Shown here: positions 1-5,815 of the stretch, piece after piece | Layout of the letters: every line of letters starts with the position of its first letter | Numbering within the stretch: position 1 is the stretch's first letter | Assembly (NCBI GenBank): GCA_964617105.1 | Contig: CAZTWC010000215.1 | Location: forward strand, 1 to 6,680 | Origin: CAZTWC01 sp964617105 [NCBI: uncultured Myxococcia bacterium] | GTDB lineage: Bacteria > CAZTWC01 | Direction of reading: 5' to 3' | DNA: 6,680 nt | Translations under genes and position numbers: made by a program | Notes under the pieces: generated by a model | What the model was told of the DNA's origin: nothing | What the model saw: only the letters and a program-made list of their open reading frames with translations | The model's database searches: none

Positions 1-1089
1 CGCAATATCTAATGGGACTGGATTCTCTTTTAACAGAACTGTATCGGCCATGACCTGATTAGATAATTGGTTGAATTTGTTATCATCAAAAGAGATTTTA
101 TTAATGGCATTATCCAGATTTGATTGTAAATCACCGGTAATTACACTGATAAAATCGCTAATTTTTGACAATATTGAAAAGTTTGGTTGCAGATATGGTT
201 GATTAAAGAGAAATACCGGCTTTATGAAAGGTATTAAAGAGAGTGTATGGGGCAGATTAAACATTGAAGCAAAGGGAACTGCCAGACTATGGATTAAACC
301 AGTCCTACTGTTGTTTAAACCATAACCAGCCAAAACAGAAGAGAGGCAAATGTTTTTTCCTGCCAGAGGTTGGTTTTGCAAATAGTCTATAAAATTGTCC
401 ACCATTAGTTGCAGCGACTTTTCCAGGATAATATCAATGATTGGAGATCTTTCCCGTTTTAAAGTAAAAGCCTCCAAAGCATGGACAAAAGCATCCACAG
501 CAAAGATCCGTTTTTTATCTGCCGGAGTCTCCATGCTTACCTGGGAATCAACCAATGCCAGGTCAGGCAGGAGAAAGCCTCTTTTGATGGCCATTTTGGT
601 TTTTGCTTCAAGATCATTAATATGAGCGTATAAATTGACTTCAGAACCAGTGCCAAAAGTGGTTGGCACTGTAACAAGTTTAATATTGTTAATGAAATTA
701 GGGTCTAATTGGCCTAAATTACTGGGCGCTACTCCTGAACAAAGAGATGTCCTTATAATTTTAGCTGCATCTAAAACACTGCCACCACCAATAGCCAGGA
801 TGACATCGATTTTTACTTTTTTAAAATTCTTGATTGCCGCCTGGATTGACTCTAAATCAGATTCATATTTTATGTGACCCTCTGCCTGGCACAGGTCTTT
901 AAGATTTTTGTGAATATTTGTATAATAATTTAATTTTTCCACCCCATGGTCAGTTACTATACCAACGCGTTTACCAAATTTTTCTATAATGCCAACAATT
1001 TTATCCGCTAAAAAGTCGGTAAAAATAAGTTTGCAAGAGCAATCGAATTTCCAAAAACATTGCTCAATATCTGAATAAAAACGATGCAT
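1..1089 (-). CDS. Iron-containing alcohol dehydrogenase (partial, C-terminus beyond window)
   Basis: This is a cytoplasmic NAD(P)-dependent dehydrogenase/reductase of the group III (iron-type) alcohol dehydrogenase family, interconverting an alcohol or polyol with an aldehyde or ketone. I translated the minus strand by hand from ATG at 1089. It stays open for 363 codons to the window edge, so roughly 20 residues are missing against the usual 380-390. The dinucleotide-binding motif GGGS is at residues 101-104 with Asp107, PTTFGTGSE at 142-150, and PDLALVD at 175-181. The four expected metal ligands are Asp199, His203, His267 and His281, with the spacing (+4, +14) of E. coli FucO. An AGAGGA-type ribosome binding site lies about 12 bases upstream. 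It starts 22 bases after the stop of the preceding gene, which suggests co-transcription. The substrate cannot be told from sequence. Short plus-strand ORFs here are shadows. Confidence 0.93.
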   Translation of the reverse strand, partial: MHRFYSDIEQCFWKFDCSCKLIFTDFLADKIVGIIEKFGKRVGIVTDHGVEKLNYYTNIHKNLKDLCQAEGHIKYESDLESIQAAIKNFKKVKIDVILAIGGGSVLDAAKIIRTSLCSGVAPSNLGQLDPNFINNIKLVTVPTTFGTGSEVNLYAHINDLEAKTKMAIKRGFLLPDLALVDSQVSMETPADKKRIFAVDAFVHALEAFTLKRERSPIIDIILEKSLQLMVDNFIDYLQNQPLAGKNICLSSVLAGYGLNNSRTGLIHSLAVPFASMFNLPHTLSLIPFIKPVFLFNQPYLQPNFSILSKISDFISVITGDLQSNLDNAINKISFDDNKFNQLSNQVMADTVLLKENPVPLDIA

Positions 1090-1111
1090 TAAATCTTGTT
1101 TTCCTCTAAAC

Positions 1112-2071
1112 TCAGTTGTCTATTTCTATAATTTGATTATACAATCCCGGCAGGGTCTCAGCATGGTTGCCCCTTACGTAAAAACTCTGGCCACCGTCGG
1201 CCACGGTCCGGACCAGCATGGTTTTGTAGGGGCGAAAATAGTAGGTGGGGGTGTCTTTGGGCTGCTCAGTGGAGGTGTCGTCACCAATATCAGCCAGGTC
1301 AAATACAGCGGTGGTAAAGTGGCGGATCTCTTTTCCCTGTTGATGGGCCAGGTTGCGGGCCATGGCTAGAGCCTTGAGATAGACTTCTGGACCCATTACT
1401 GCGGAACCGAAATTCAGCAAAACGCCCCCCTCCAGATTTTGGATGACACCGGCAAAGGTAAGAAAATCTGAGTAGGATGCATCTCCAATAGCAGCGCCGT
1501 CGCAGTTGGGGTGTTGGTGGATGATGTCGTACCCGATACCAACATGCACAGTCACCGGCTTACCCAGATTGTAGGCAGCGGCAAATAGGCTGATCTCCTG
1601 GTTAGGAAAATCACCCAGCATAATAGCCCGGCCTACTGCAGTACCAAAACCGTTGGCGGTATTTTGCACATAGGAAAGGTTGATTATATCGTTTATCTGG
1701 CCGGTTTCTTCCCAAAGACCAAATTGACCCTCTTTGATATAACGGGGCACACTTTCGGCAGTGGCGCCGATGAGGGAAAATTCATAATCATGGATAGCCG
1801 ATGCGCCATTAGTGGCCACATGGGTGATATATCCTTTTTCCATCAAATCGATAATCAAAGGAGACAGACCTTTGCGGATTACGTGGGCTCCCATCATCAG
1901 TACAATTGGACGGCCATTATCCTTAGCCTGTTTGATTTTTTGGGCAATAGTTGGAAGGTGCGGATGTTGAAAATTAATGTCCGATTTTTTCCACTCATCC
2001 AAAGTCTTTATTTTTTCATCGTGTACCCGCTCTGAAAGCGGTTTTATTTTTAATTTATTTCGGTCAAACAC
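1112..2071 (-). CDS. Deoxyhypusine-synthase-like conserved protein, function unknown
   Basis: A 319-residue soluble protein with no signal peptide or membrane segment. It resembles the deoxyhypusine synthase fold: MMGAHVIRKGLSPL (59-72) and THVATNGASAIHDYE (83-97) match the family's 'SGA..xAGLrkvi..L' and 'TGAn.vHD' blocks. IHQHPNCDGAAIGDASY (184-200) and LNFGSAVMGPEV (219-230) are strongly patterned, as in a conserved bacterial family often left as hypothetical. Where true deoxyhypusine synthases have a Gly-rich loop with the catalytic lysine, this protein has NFGSAVMGPE and no lysine. Bacteria also lack eIF5A, so making deoxyhypusine is unlikely; homospermidine-type or other NAD-linked chemistry is only a guess. 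The start is GTG, chosen for the GAGGA site 5 bases upstream. It lies 68 bases after the ATPase gene and 22 before the dehydrogenase. Hand-counted sample lines are 40-57% GC, richer than the ATPase gene. Confidence 0.85.
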   Translation of the reverse strand: MFDRNKLKIKPLSERVHDEKIKTLDEWKKSDINFQHPHLPTIAQKIKQAKDNGRPIVLMMGAHVIRKGLSPLIIDLMEKGYITHVATNGASAIHDYEFSLIGATAESVPRYIKEGQFGLWEETGQINDIINLSYVQNTANGFGTAVGRAIMLGDFPNQEISLFAAAYNLGKPVTVHVGIGYDIIHQHPNCDGAAIGDASYSDFLTFAGVIQNLEGGVLLNFGSAVMGPEVYLKALAMARNLAHQQGKEIRHFTTAVFDLADIGDDTSTEQPKDTPTYYFRPYKTMLVRTVADGGQSFYVRGNHAETLPGLYNQIIEIDN

Positions 2072-2076
2072 TTATA

Positions 2077-2081
2077 TCCTC
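2077..2081 (-). promoter_or_regulatory. Ribosome binding site fixing the GTG start at 2071
   Basis: On the minus strand GAGGA is followed by 5 bases (TATAA) and then GTG. No ATG in this frame has a comparable site nearby, so this supports GTG as the true start of the deoxyhypusine-synthase-like gene. Confidence 0.7.
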
Positions 2082-2139
2082 AAAAAAAAAGAAATTTAAG
2101 TTTAGGTCGGCTAAAAAAGAAAATTAAATTTAAATATTT

Positions 2140-3423
2140 TCAGTCAAGCAGCCAATCTAGAACATTGATAGTCTCAATCCAATCCGGGATTTGAATATTC
2201 AATGATTTATCTTCCACAATAATTAAGCATTGAGCCTTGGGAACAATTTTTTTGGCACTCTCAAGACCTTTAATCTCCCTTTTTAGATTTGCTTTAGAAA
2301 GTTTTTGAGTTACTTGGATGGCTTTTACTTTTAATGGATAAAAAGCAAGAAAATCACATTCCCATCGATTTTTCGAAAAGAAAATATCCTCTGTTTCTCT
2401 ACGCAGATGGTTGAAAATCATATTTTCCAATAGTTTTCCTCTGTCTTGGTTGGAAATAAACTGGTTAGCCGAGATTAAACCATTGTCAAACAAATAAACT
2501 TTTTTATTGCTCATCTCTCTTCTGGTAACAGATGGGTCATATTTTTCAACATTGGCCAGCAAATAAACCGAAAAAATTTGTTCAACGGTTTTGTATAAAT
2601 TATCTTTACTGGTTGATATCCCTCGAGATTTTAAATCATTATAAAGTTTATTGATGGAGAATTCTTTAGTGAAAGAGCCAATCAGACGTTTAATAAAATA
2701 TTTTACCTGGGATAAATCGTTTATTTTGTAGCGTTCAACCAGATCCCTGTAAAGCATTACTTGAAAATACTCTTGTAATATCTTAACTTTATATCGCGGT
2801 TCAACTTTAACCAATTCCGGATATCCACCCCATTCCAGATAACAATTATAATGTTTTTTTATTAAACTACTATTCTTTAGTGAAAATCTGTCTTCTACGC
2901 TAATATTACCGAAATTCAAGTATTCTTCAAAAGAGAGAGGCATAATTTCAAATGATATGCTACGCCCCCGTAGAGATGTTGCTATCTCTTTTGATAGCAT
3001 CTTGGCATTTGAGCCAGTAAGAAATATTTTTTTGCTGATGTTGTCGTAAATTCTACGGATAAACTTTTCCCAATTACTCAATTCCTGTATCTCATCAAAG
3101 AAAAAATAAACATCATTTAAATTTTGTTCTGGATACAGTTGGAGATAGGCTTCTAGAATACTGTCATAATTATTGGTAAAATTCAGGCGTTCATCTTCAA
3201 AATTGATATAGACAATCTTGTCTTTTAAAACTCCATTCTGCAGCAAAGTTGAAATCAATTGATAGAGACAATAAGTTTTTCCAGCCCTTCTTGGGCCGAT
3301 CACAGTAATGACTTTTTCCAAATTTATGGGTATATCAACTTGCCTTTTTATTACCTTGGGCAAATCATTATTGTGAAAGTCTTTTATTATTCTTTTTAAA
3401 GATTCATTCATCCCAAAGACCAA
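2140..3423 (-). CDS. AAA-type ATPase with C-terminal DUF4143 domain
   Basis: A 427-residue P-loop ATPase of the ATPase/DUF4143 family, widespread in bacteria and archaea with no settled function. Walker A is GPRRAGKT (43-50), Walker B YFFFDEIQ (106-113), and a sensor-like LTGSNAKMLS lies at 135-144 followed by SLRGR (150-154). The family blocks GGYPE (199-203) and YRDLVERY (225-232) follow. The C-terminal part has a PD-(D/E)XK-like arrangement: Glu333, ECDFL with Asp357, and KAIQVTQKL with Gln370 in place of the usual acid. The longest frame begins at TTG (3423), with AAGGA 12 bases upstream. An ATG at 3411 would remove four residues but has no evident ribosome binding site, so the start is uncertain by 12 bases. 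Sample lines are about 28-37% GC, lower than the transketolase and deoxyhypusine-synthase-like genes. With its own promoter it may be an acquired module. Confidence 0.92.
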   Translation of the reverse strand: MVFGMNESLKRIIKDFHNNDLPKVIKRQVDIPINLEKVITVIGPRRAGKTYCLYQLISTLLQNGVLKDKIVYINFEDERLNFTNNYDSILEAYLQLYPEQNLNDVYFFFDEIQELSNWEKFIRRIYDNISKKIFLTGSNAKMLSKEIATSLRGRSISFEIMPLSFEEYLNFGNISVEDRFSLKNSSLIKKHYNCYLEWGGYPELVKVEPRYKVKILQEYFQVMLYRDLVERYKINDLSQVKYFIKRLIGSFTKEFSINKLYNDLKSRGISTSKDNLYKTVEQIFSVYLLANVEKYDPSVTRREMSNKKVYLFDNGLISANQFISNQDRGKLLENMIFNHLRRETEDIFFSKNRWECDFLAFYPLKVKAIQVTQKLSKANLKREIKGLESAKKIVPKAQCLIIVEDKSLNIQIPDWIETINVLDWLLD

Positions 3424-3427
3424 TCGC

Positions 3428-3477
3428 GTTTATTTTCCTTATCACAAGGAAAATACCACCGTTTATTTTCCTTGTCA
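3428..3477. repeat. Three-copy alternating palindrome over the ATPase promoter
   Basis: The unit TATTTTCCTT occurs at 3431-3440, inverted as AAGGAAAATA at 3446-3455, and direct again at 3464-3473. The middle copy can pair with either side. With the left copy it gives a perfect 10-bp stem and 5-base loop; with the right copy it gives a perfect 12-bp stem (3444-3455 with 3464-3475) and 8-base loop. The outer copies sit in a 17-base direct repeat (3428-3444 and 3461-3477) with one mismatch, set 33 bases apart (about three helical turns). This fits a multi-site operator for a dimeric repressor, perhaps acting on the ATPase itself; alternative RNA hairpins are less likely because most of the array lies upstream of the expected start. 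Confidence 0.75.
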
Positions 3478-3478
3478 A
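3450..3478 (-). promoter_or_regulatory. Sigma70-type promoter for the ATPase gene, embedded in a palindrome
   Basis: Reading the minus strand, TTGACA (a perfect -35, 3478 to 3473) is separated by exactly 17 bases from TATTTT (-10, 3455 to 3450). Transcription would start near 3443, giving a leader of about 20 bases before the TTG at 3423. Both boxes overlap arms of the inverted repeats listed next, an arrangement expected of a repressible promoter. The prediction is from sequence only. Confidence 0.6.
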
Positions 3479-3616
3479 TCGATTTCAGTCCATAGCTCCG
3501 CCATTTCGAGTTTTTTATGCCTAAACCCGATGGTAAAAACAGATGTTCCCCTACCCTCTCACTAACTCCTTCCCGATTTTTCCTCTACCCCCATCCAGAA
3601 CCAGAATATTTAATTT

Positions 3617-3724
3617 TTATCCTCTGATCCCTTCCACTGTGTAATTATCAGGACACCTATGAGTTCCCCTGATTCCTGTTTCGGTTCCTTTCCTGAACTC
3701 ATTACCCTCATGACCAATTCCCAT
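3617..3724 (-). CDS. Possible 35-residue small ORF with strong ribosome binding site
   Basis: ATG at 3724 opens a 35-codon frame (MGIGHEGNEFRK..., one Cys at position 24) ending in TAA. GGAGG at 3731-3735 stands 6 bases upstream, which is ideal spacing. Against it: the whole region is GA-rich on this strand, so such sites arise by chance, and the peptide is Gly/Arg/Thr-rich and matches no family I know. Another minus-strand frame overlaps it (3610-3711, beginning MRVMSSGKEPKQ), so at most one is likely to be real. Confidence 0.18.
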   Translation of the reverse strand: MGIGHEGNEFRKGTETGIRGTHRCPDNYTVEGIRG

Positions 3725-3771
3725 TCTATTCCTCCACTATGGCTGTGTCCTCCTTAACACCACTGTAACCC

Positions 3772-3794
3772 GTTCCGGCCTTCCCTTCCGGAAC
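3772..3794. repeat. GC-rich hairpin just after the regulator gene
   Basis: GTTCCGG (3772-3778) and CCGGAAC (3788-3794) form a perfect 7-bp stem with a 9-base loop, beginning 10 bases after the regulator's TAG stop on the minus strand. No T-run follows on that strand, so it is not a standard intrinsic terminator. It may stabilise the 3' end of the message or act with a termination factor. Confidence 0.45.
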
Positions 3795-3804
3795 CTCCAG
3801 GGAT

Positions 3805-4428
3805 CTAGATCAGTTTAATGATCTTAACTCCCACCTCTTCCAGATGCTTAATCGATTTATACATCTCTTCACCGTGTCCCAGAGAAGTGATAATAACAGC
3901 ATCTGGATCTAAAAATTTAATCTGGCCGGGAGCCAAAATGGTCCGGCCAAAAAATTCTTTTCCATGTTTTTTGGTATCACTGTCAACAATACCGATTATG
4001 TTTAATCCCAGAGCCTGACAGGCAGTGAACAGGATCTCACCAGTATCTAAGGCGCCAAACAAAATAACTCTTTTTATTCCCGAATCGGCAATGTGGCGGA
4101 TCTTATCCACAAAGATCTCTTTTCCTTTTTTAAACAGTCCCACAGTTTCTTGCAGATATCTTTTAAGCAGATTTTCCATCTGCTGCTTACCTTTTGGGGT
4201 AAGAAAATAGGTGGTTTGACGACGGGTTTCTCCCCGGTACTCAACAATTCCCTCATGAACAAAATCTTTTAAATAGTTGTTGATCATGGATGAAGTTAAG
4301 CCAACTTTATTGCTAAGTCTTTTTTGAGTTATGCTGGCATCTTTTTCAATCTCAATAAGAATTAAAAGTCCCCGGAACAGAGGTGAGGGCTGAAAAAATT
4401 CGATCTCATTATAGTTGATATGGTTCAT
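3805..4428 (-). CDS. Winged-helix regulator fused to a Rossmann-like metabolite-binding domain
   Basis: A 207-residue cytoplasmic protein, probably a transcription factor. Residues about 17-80 form a winged helix-turn-helix of MarR-like type: helices around SITQKRLSNKVGLTSSMINN (32-51), then a wing (REGETRR-like turn at 65-70) ending YFLTPKG (74-80). A linker (about 85-115) leads to a Rossmann-like domain beginning KRVILFGALDTGE (119-131), then GLNIIGIVDSD, FGRTILAP and DAVIITSLGHGEEM. That pattern resembles the N-terminal domain of PglD-type sugar acyltransferases and the C-terminal domain of NDP-sugar C-methyltransferases. I infer that it senses a sugar-linked or nucleotide ligand. Its neighbours (transketolase, dehydrogenase) are candidate targets. 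The ATG has GGA directly against it, too close to serve; an AAGGA 10 bases upstream is the likelier ribosome site. Confidence 0.85.
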   Translation of the reverse strand: MNHINYNEIEFFQPSPLFRGLLILIEIEKDASITQKRLSNKVGLTSSMINNYLKDFVHEGIVEYRGETRRQTTYFLTPKGKQQMENLLKRYLQETVGLFKKGKEIFVDKIRHIADSGIKRVILFGALDTGEILFTACQALGLNIIGIVDSDTKKHGKEFFGRTILAPGQIKFLDPDAVIITSLGHGEEMYKSIKHLEEVGVKIIKLI

Positions 4429-4450
4429 TCCTTTTTTATCCTTATTTTCC

Positions 4451-4482
4451 GTTTAAATTGTCTGAGTTTATTTAAACCTCAG
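4451..4482. promoter_or_regulatory. Overlapping inverted repeats upstream of the regulator, possible operator
   Basis: Two inverted repeats share this site. GTTTAAAT (4451-4458) pairs with ATTTAAAC (4470-4477) over 11 bases, and CTGAG (4462-4466) pairs with CTCAG (4478-4482); the latter extends through TTTA/TAAA with one bulged base. They lie 23-54 bases before the regulator's ATG, where an autoregulatory operator would be expected. Part of the symmetry is AT-rich and could be chance. Confidence 0.35.
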
Positions 4483-4512
4483 CAATAATAAGTTAACCCT
4501 TATTAAGTTATA

Positions 4513-4528
4513 TGAAATTTTCGTGCCA
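4513..4528 (-). promoter_or_regulatory. Sigma54-like site, imperfect
   Basis: The minus strand has TGGCACG, four bases, then TTTCA. The first half equals the sigma54 -24 consensus; the second differs from TTGCA by one base, but in the nearly invariant GC of the -12 element. It lies about 85 bases upstream of the regulator ATG. No activator gene is visible in the window. Low confidence. Confidence 0.2.
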
Positions 4529-4568
4529 ACAAAACAATTAAAAAGCACTTTTTTATAACTTTTTAAAA

Positions 4569-4766
4569 TTATAGTAATGCAAAAATGGGGTTGGAGACTG
4601 TTTTAGCCTTTAATATAGCGGTTTTTAGAGTGTTTGATATACCAGAAGACGACTTCTTGTTTATTAAATTACTGAATAGAGAGTGATTTGCCTGATCCTG
4701 GCAGAACCAGAGTGTATAAAGATATTTTATTGCAGAAAAGTCTTGTTTTTCAATGCGGTTAGGCAT
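4569..4766 (-). CDS. Doubtful 65-residue hypothetical ORF in the regulator leader
   Basis: ATG at 4766 opens a 65-codon frame beginning MPNRIEKQDFSAIKYLYTLW and ending NPIFALL. It has one Cys, no clear signal peptide, no membrane segment, and matches no family I recognise. A GGAAGGAAG run lies about 10 bases upstream, and a sigma70-like promoter (4815-4843) would transcribe it on the way to the regulator. The start codon overlaps the TAGGCA/TGCCTA palindrome. The composition is AT-rich like the surrounding spacer, and the opposite strand also has short frames (e.g. one beginning MGLETVLAFNIAVF near 4586), so it may be chance. Confidence 0.22.
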   Translation of the reverse strand: MPNRIEKQDFSAIKYLYTLWFCQDQANHSLFSNLINKKSSSGISNTLKTAILKAKTVSNPIFALL

Positions 4767-4776
4767 ATATTGCCTA
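4760..4776. repeat. Short palindrome TAGGCA/TGCCTA
   Basis: TAGGCA (4760-4765) and TGCCTA (4771-4776) are perfect 6-bp arms around TATAT. In the transcript expected from the 4843-4815 promoter it would lie some 30-50 bases from the 5' end, over the start codon of the doubtful 65-residue ORF. It could be a protein-binding site or a small hairpin; chance is possible. Confidence 0.35.
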
Positions 4777-4814
4777 CTTCCTTCCCCAAGGATGCATTTT
4801 TAATATATTTTAAA

Positions 4815-4843
4815 AGAATAGAGGAGAATTTATAAACTGTCAA
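4815..4843 (-). promoter_or_regulatory. Sigma70-type promoter reading toward the regulator gene
   Basis: The minus strand shows a perfect TTGACA (4843 to 4838), a spacer of exactly 17 bases, and TATTCT (4820 to 4815; 4 of 6 consensus, including the first TA and last T). It lies just past the transketolase stop, so the regulator probably has its own transcription unit with a leader of about 380 bases. The -35 box is one arm of the CTGTCAA/TTGACAG repeat. Confidence 0.5.
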
Positions 4844-4875
4844 CAAAAAAACATTCACTGACTAAATATTGACAG
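4837..4875. repeat. Inverted repeat after the transketolase stop, possible weak terminator or operator
   Basis: CTGTCAA (4837-4843) and TTGACAG (4869-4875) are perfect 7-bp arms separated by 25 bases, starting two bases after the TAA of the transketolase C-terminal gene. The loop holds a run of seven T on the minus strand, but no good T-run follows the stem, so termination would be weak. One arm supplies the -35 box of the promoter listed separately, so an operator role is also possible. Confidence 0.35.
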
Positions 4876-4876
4876 G

Positions 4877-5797
4877 TTATAGCTTAGCCATCACCCTATT
4901 GGCAATATCTTGAGAGGTAAGTTGGTATTTGACGGCCAAGTCTTGGGGTTCACCAGATTCGCCAAAGCAGTCCTGAATACCCATCATGACCATGGGACAG
5001 GGATGGTTGAGGGCCAGAACCTCGGCCACGGCACTGCCCAGTCCGCCAATAATATTGTGATCTTCGGCAGTAACAATCAGTCCGGTTTTCTGGGCGCTCT
5101 GGACAATAAGATCAATATCCAGAGGTTTTATGGATGAGAGGTTTACCACTCTAACTGAGATCCCTTTTTCTTTAAGCAATTGGGCAGTTTCCAAAGCCCG
5201 GTGAACCATAACGCCAACAGCCATAATAGCGGCATCATCCCCTTCCGCTAGAATATGACTCCGGCCAAATTGAAATTTAGTTCCAGGTTCTAAAAAAGTG
5301 GGTAAAGGGCTGCGGCCGGTACGCAGATAAACCGGACCGGGAGTATCAAGAACCGCAGATAAGGTGGAGTTAAGTTCATTGGGATCAGCGGGAGAAGCCA
5401 CTTTGAAATTGGGTATAGCCCGAAAAAAGGCCATATCCTCCACTGATTGGTGGGTGGCTCCATCGGGTCCTACATCCAGCCCCAAATGGCTGGCAGCGAT
5501 TTTAACATTAAACTCTGGATAGGCGATGGAGTTGCGGGCCTGTTCAATAGCTCTCATAGAGGCAAAAACCGCGTAGCAGGTAACTACGGGAATCACTCCG
5601 GTGGTGGAGAGTCCGGCGGCCATGGAAAACATATTCTGCTCGGCAATTCCACACTGGATAAACCGATCCGGAAAAGTTTCCCGGAAATGGTAAGTGCCGG
5701 TTCCGCCAGCTACATCGGCATCAAGCACCACAAAATCCTCTCTTACCTTACCCAACTCCACCAAAGCTCTACCAAAGGCATCGCGCATATTGTCCAT
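4877..5797 (-). CDS. Transketolase, C-terminal subunit
   Basis: A 306-residue subunit supplying the pyrimidine-binding and C-terminal domains of a split transketolase, which moves a two-carbon ketol unit between sugar phosphates using thiamine diphosphate and Mg2+. The pyrimidine domain (about 4-165) has GIAEQNM (50-56), with Glu53 as the catalytic glutamate that contacts the cofactor ring, the YAVFASMRAIEQ block (75-86), and DGATHQSVEDMA (112-123) with substrate-side His116. RTGRSPLP follows near 160, then the C-terminal transketolase domain (about 180-300). The length is normal for split forms. The ATG is 18 bases after the partner's stop; the ribosome site is only a weak GGGG about 9 bases upstream, so translational coupling is plausible. 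It could serve the pentose phosphate pathway or a dedicated sugar pathway; the sequence does not decide. The 119-residue plus-strand frame at 5447-5806 is a shadow. Confidence 0.96.
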   Translation of the reverse strand: MDNMRDAFGRALVELGKVREDFVVLDADVAGGTGTYHFRETFPDRFIQCGIAEQNMFSMAAGLSTTGVIPVVTCYAVFASMRAIEQARNSIAYPEFNVKIAASHLGLDVGPDGATHQSVEDMAFFRAIPNFKVASPADPNELNSTLSAVLDTPGPVYLRTGRSPLPTFLEPGTKFQFGRSHILAEGDDAAIMAVGVMVHRALETAQLLKEKGISVRVVNLSSIKPLDIDLIVQSAQKTGLIVTAEDHNIIGGLGSAVAEVLALNHPCPMVMMGIQDCFGESGEPQDLAVKYQLTSQDIANRVMAKL

Positions 5798-5815
5798 TTA
5801 ATTTAACCCCGTTGC

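Larger units (their letters stand above)
3479..3804. other. Gene-poor pyrimidine-biased spacer
   Basis: This stretch between the regulator gene and the ATPase promoter holds no convincing long gene. The plus strand is strongly pyrimidine-rich (hand counts of 63-73% in the 60-base lines starting at 3541, 3601, 3661 and 3721), so the minus strand is full of GGAA, GGAGG and AAGGA-like runs. Within it are an 8-bp inverted repeat (3659-3666 with 3695-3702, 28-base loop), a GC-rich hairpin at 3772-3794 and two overlapping short minus-strand frames. It could be a decayed gene or element, a long untranslated or small-RNA region, or biased spacer. I cannot decide between these. Confidence 0.5.

Noticed and set aside
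395-877. Two plus-strand ORFs of 76 and 80 residues
   Set aside because: They lie antisense inside the iron alcohol dehydrogenase, whose minus-strand frame has all metal ligands and the cofactor motif.
1133-2035. Plus-strand ORFs of 78 and 123 residues
   Set aside because: They are antisense to the DHS-like gene, which has a clear start and conserved blocks; they have no recognisable features of their own.
1112-2071. True deoxyhypusine synthase acting on eIF5A
   Set aside because: The catalytic lysine region is missing and bacteria have no eIF5A substrate.
3428-3477. Repeats as a CRISPR array
   Set aside because: Only two direct copies with one inverted copy between them, short units and no spacer pattern; promoter overlap explains them better.
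3772-3794. Intrinsic terminator after the regulator
   Set aside because: The stem is good but no T-run follows on the minus strand.
4074-4262. Minus-strand 62-residue ORF
   Set aside because: Alternate frame within the regulator gene; the 207-residue frame has coherent domains throughout.
4569-4876. Remnant of an insertion sequence transposase
   Set aside because: Short frames on both strands gave no recognisable transposase motif, and no terminal repeats with target duplication were found.
5447-5806. Plus-strand 119-residue ORF, Gly/Ser-rich
   Set aside because: Shadow of the transketolase C-terminal gene; its composition reflects the reverse of conserved codons.
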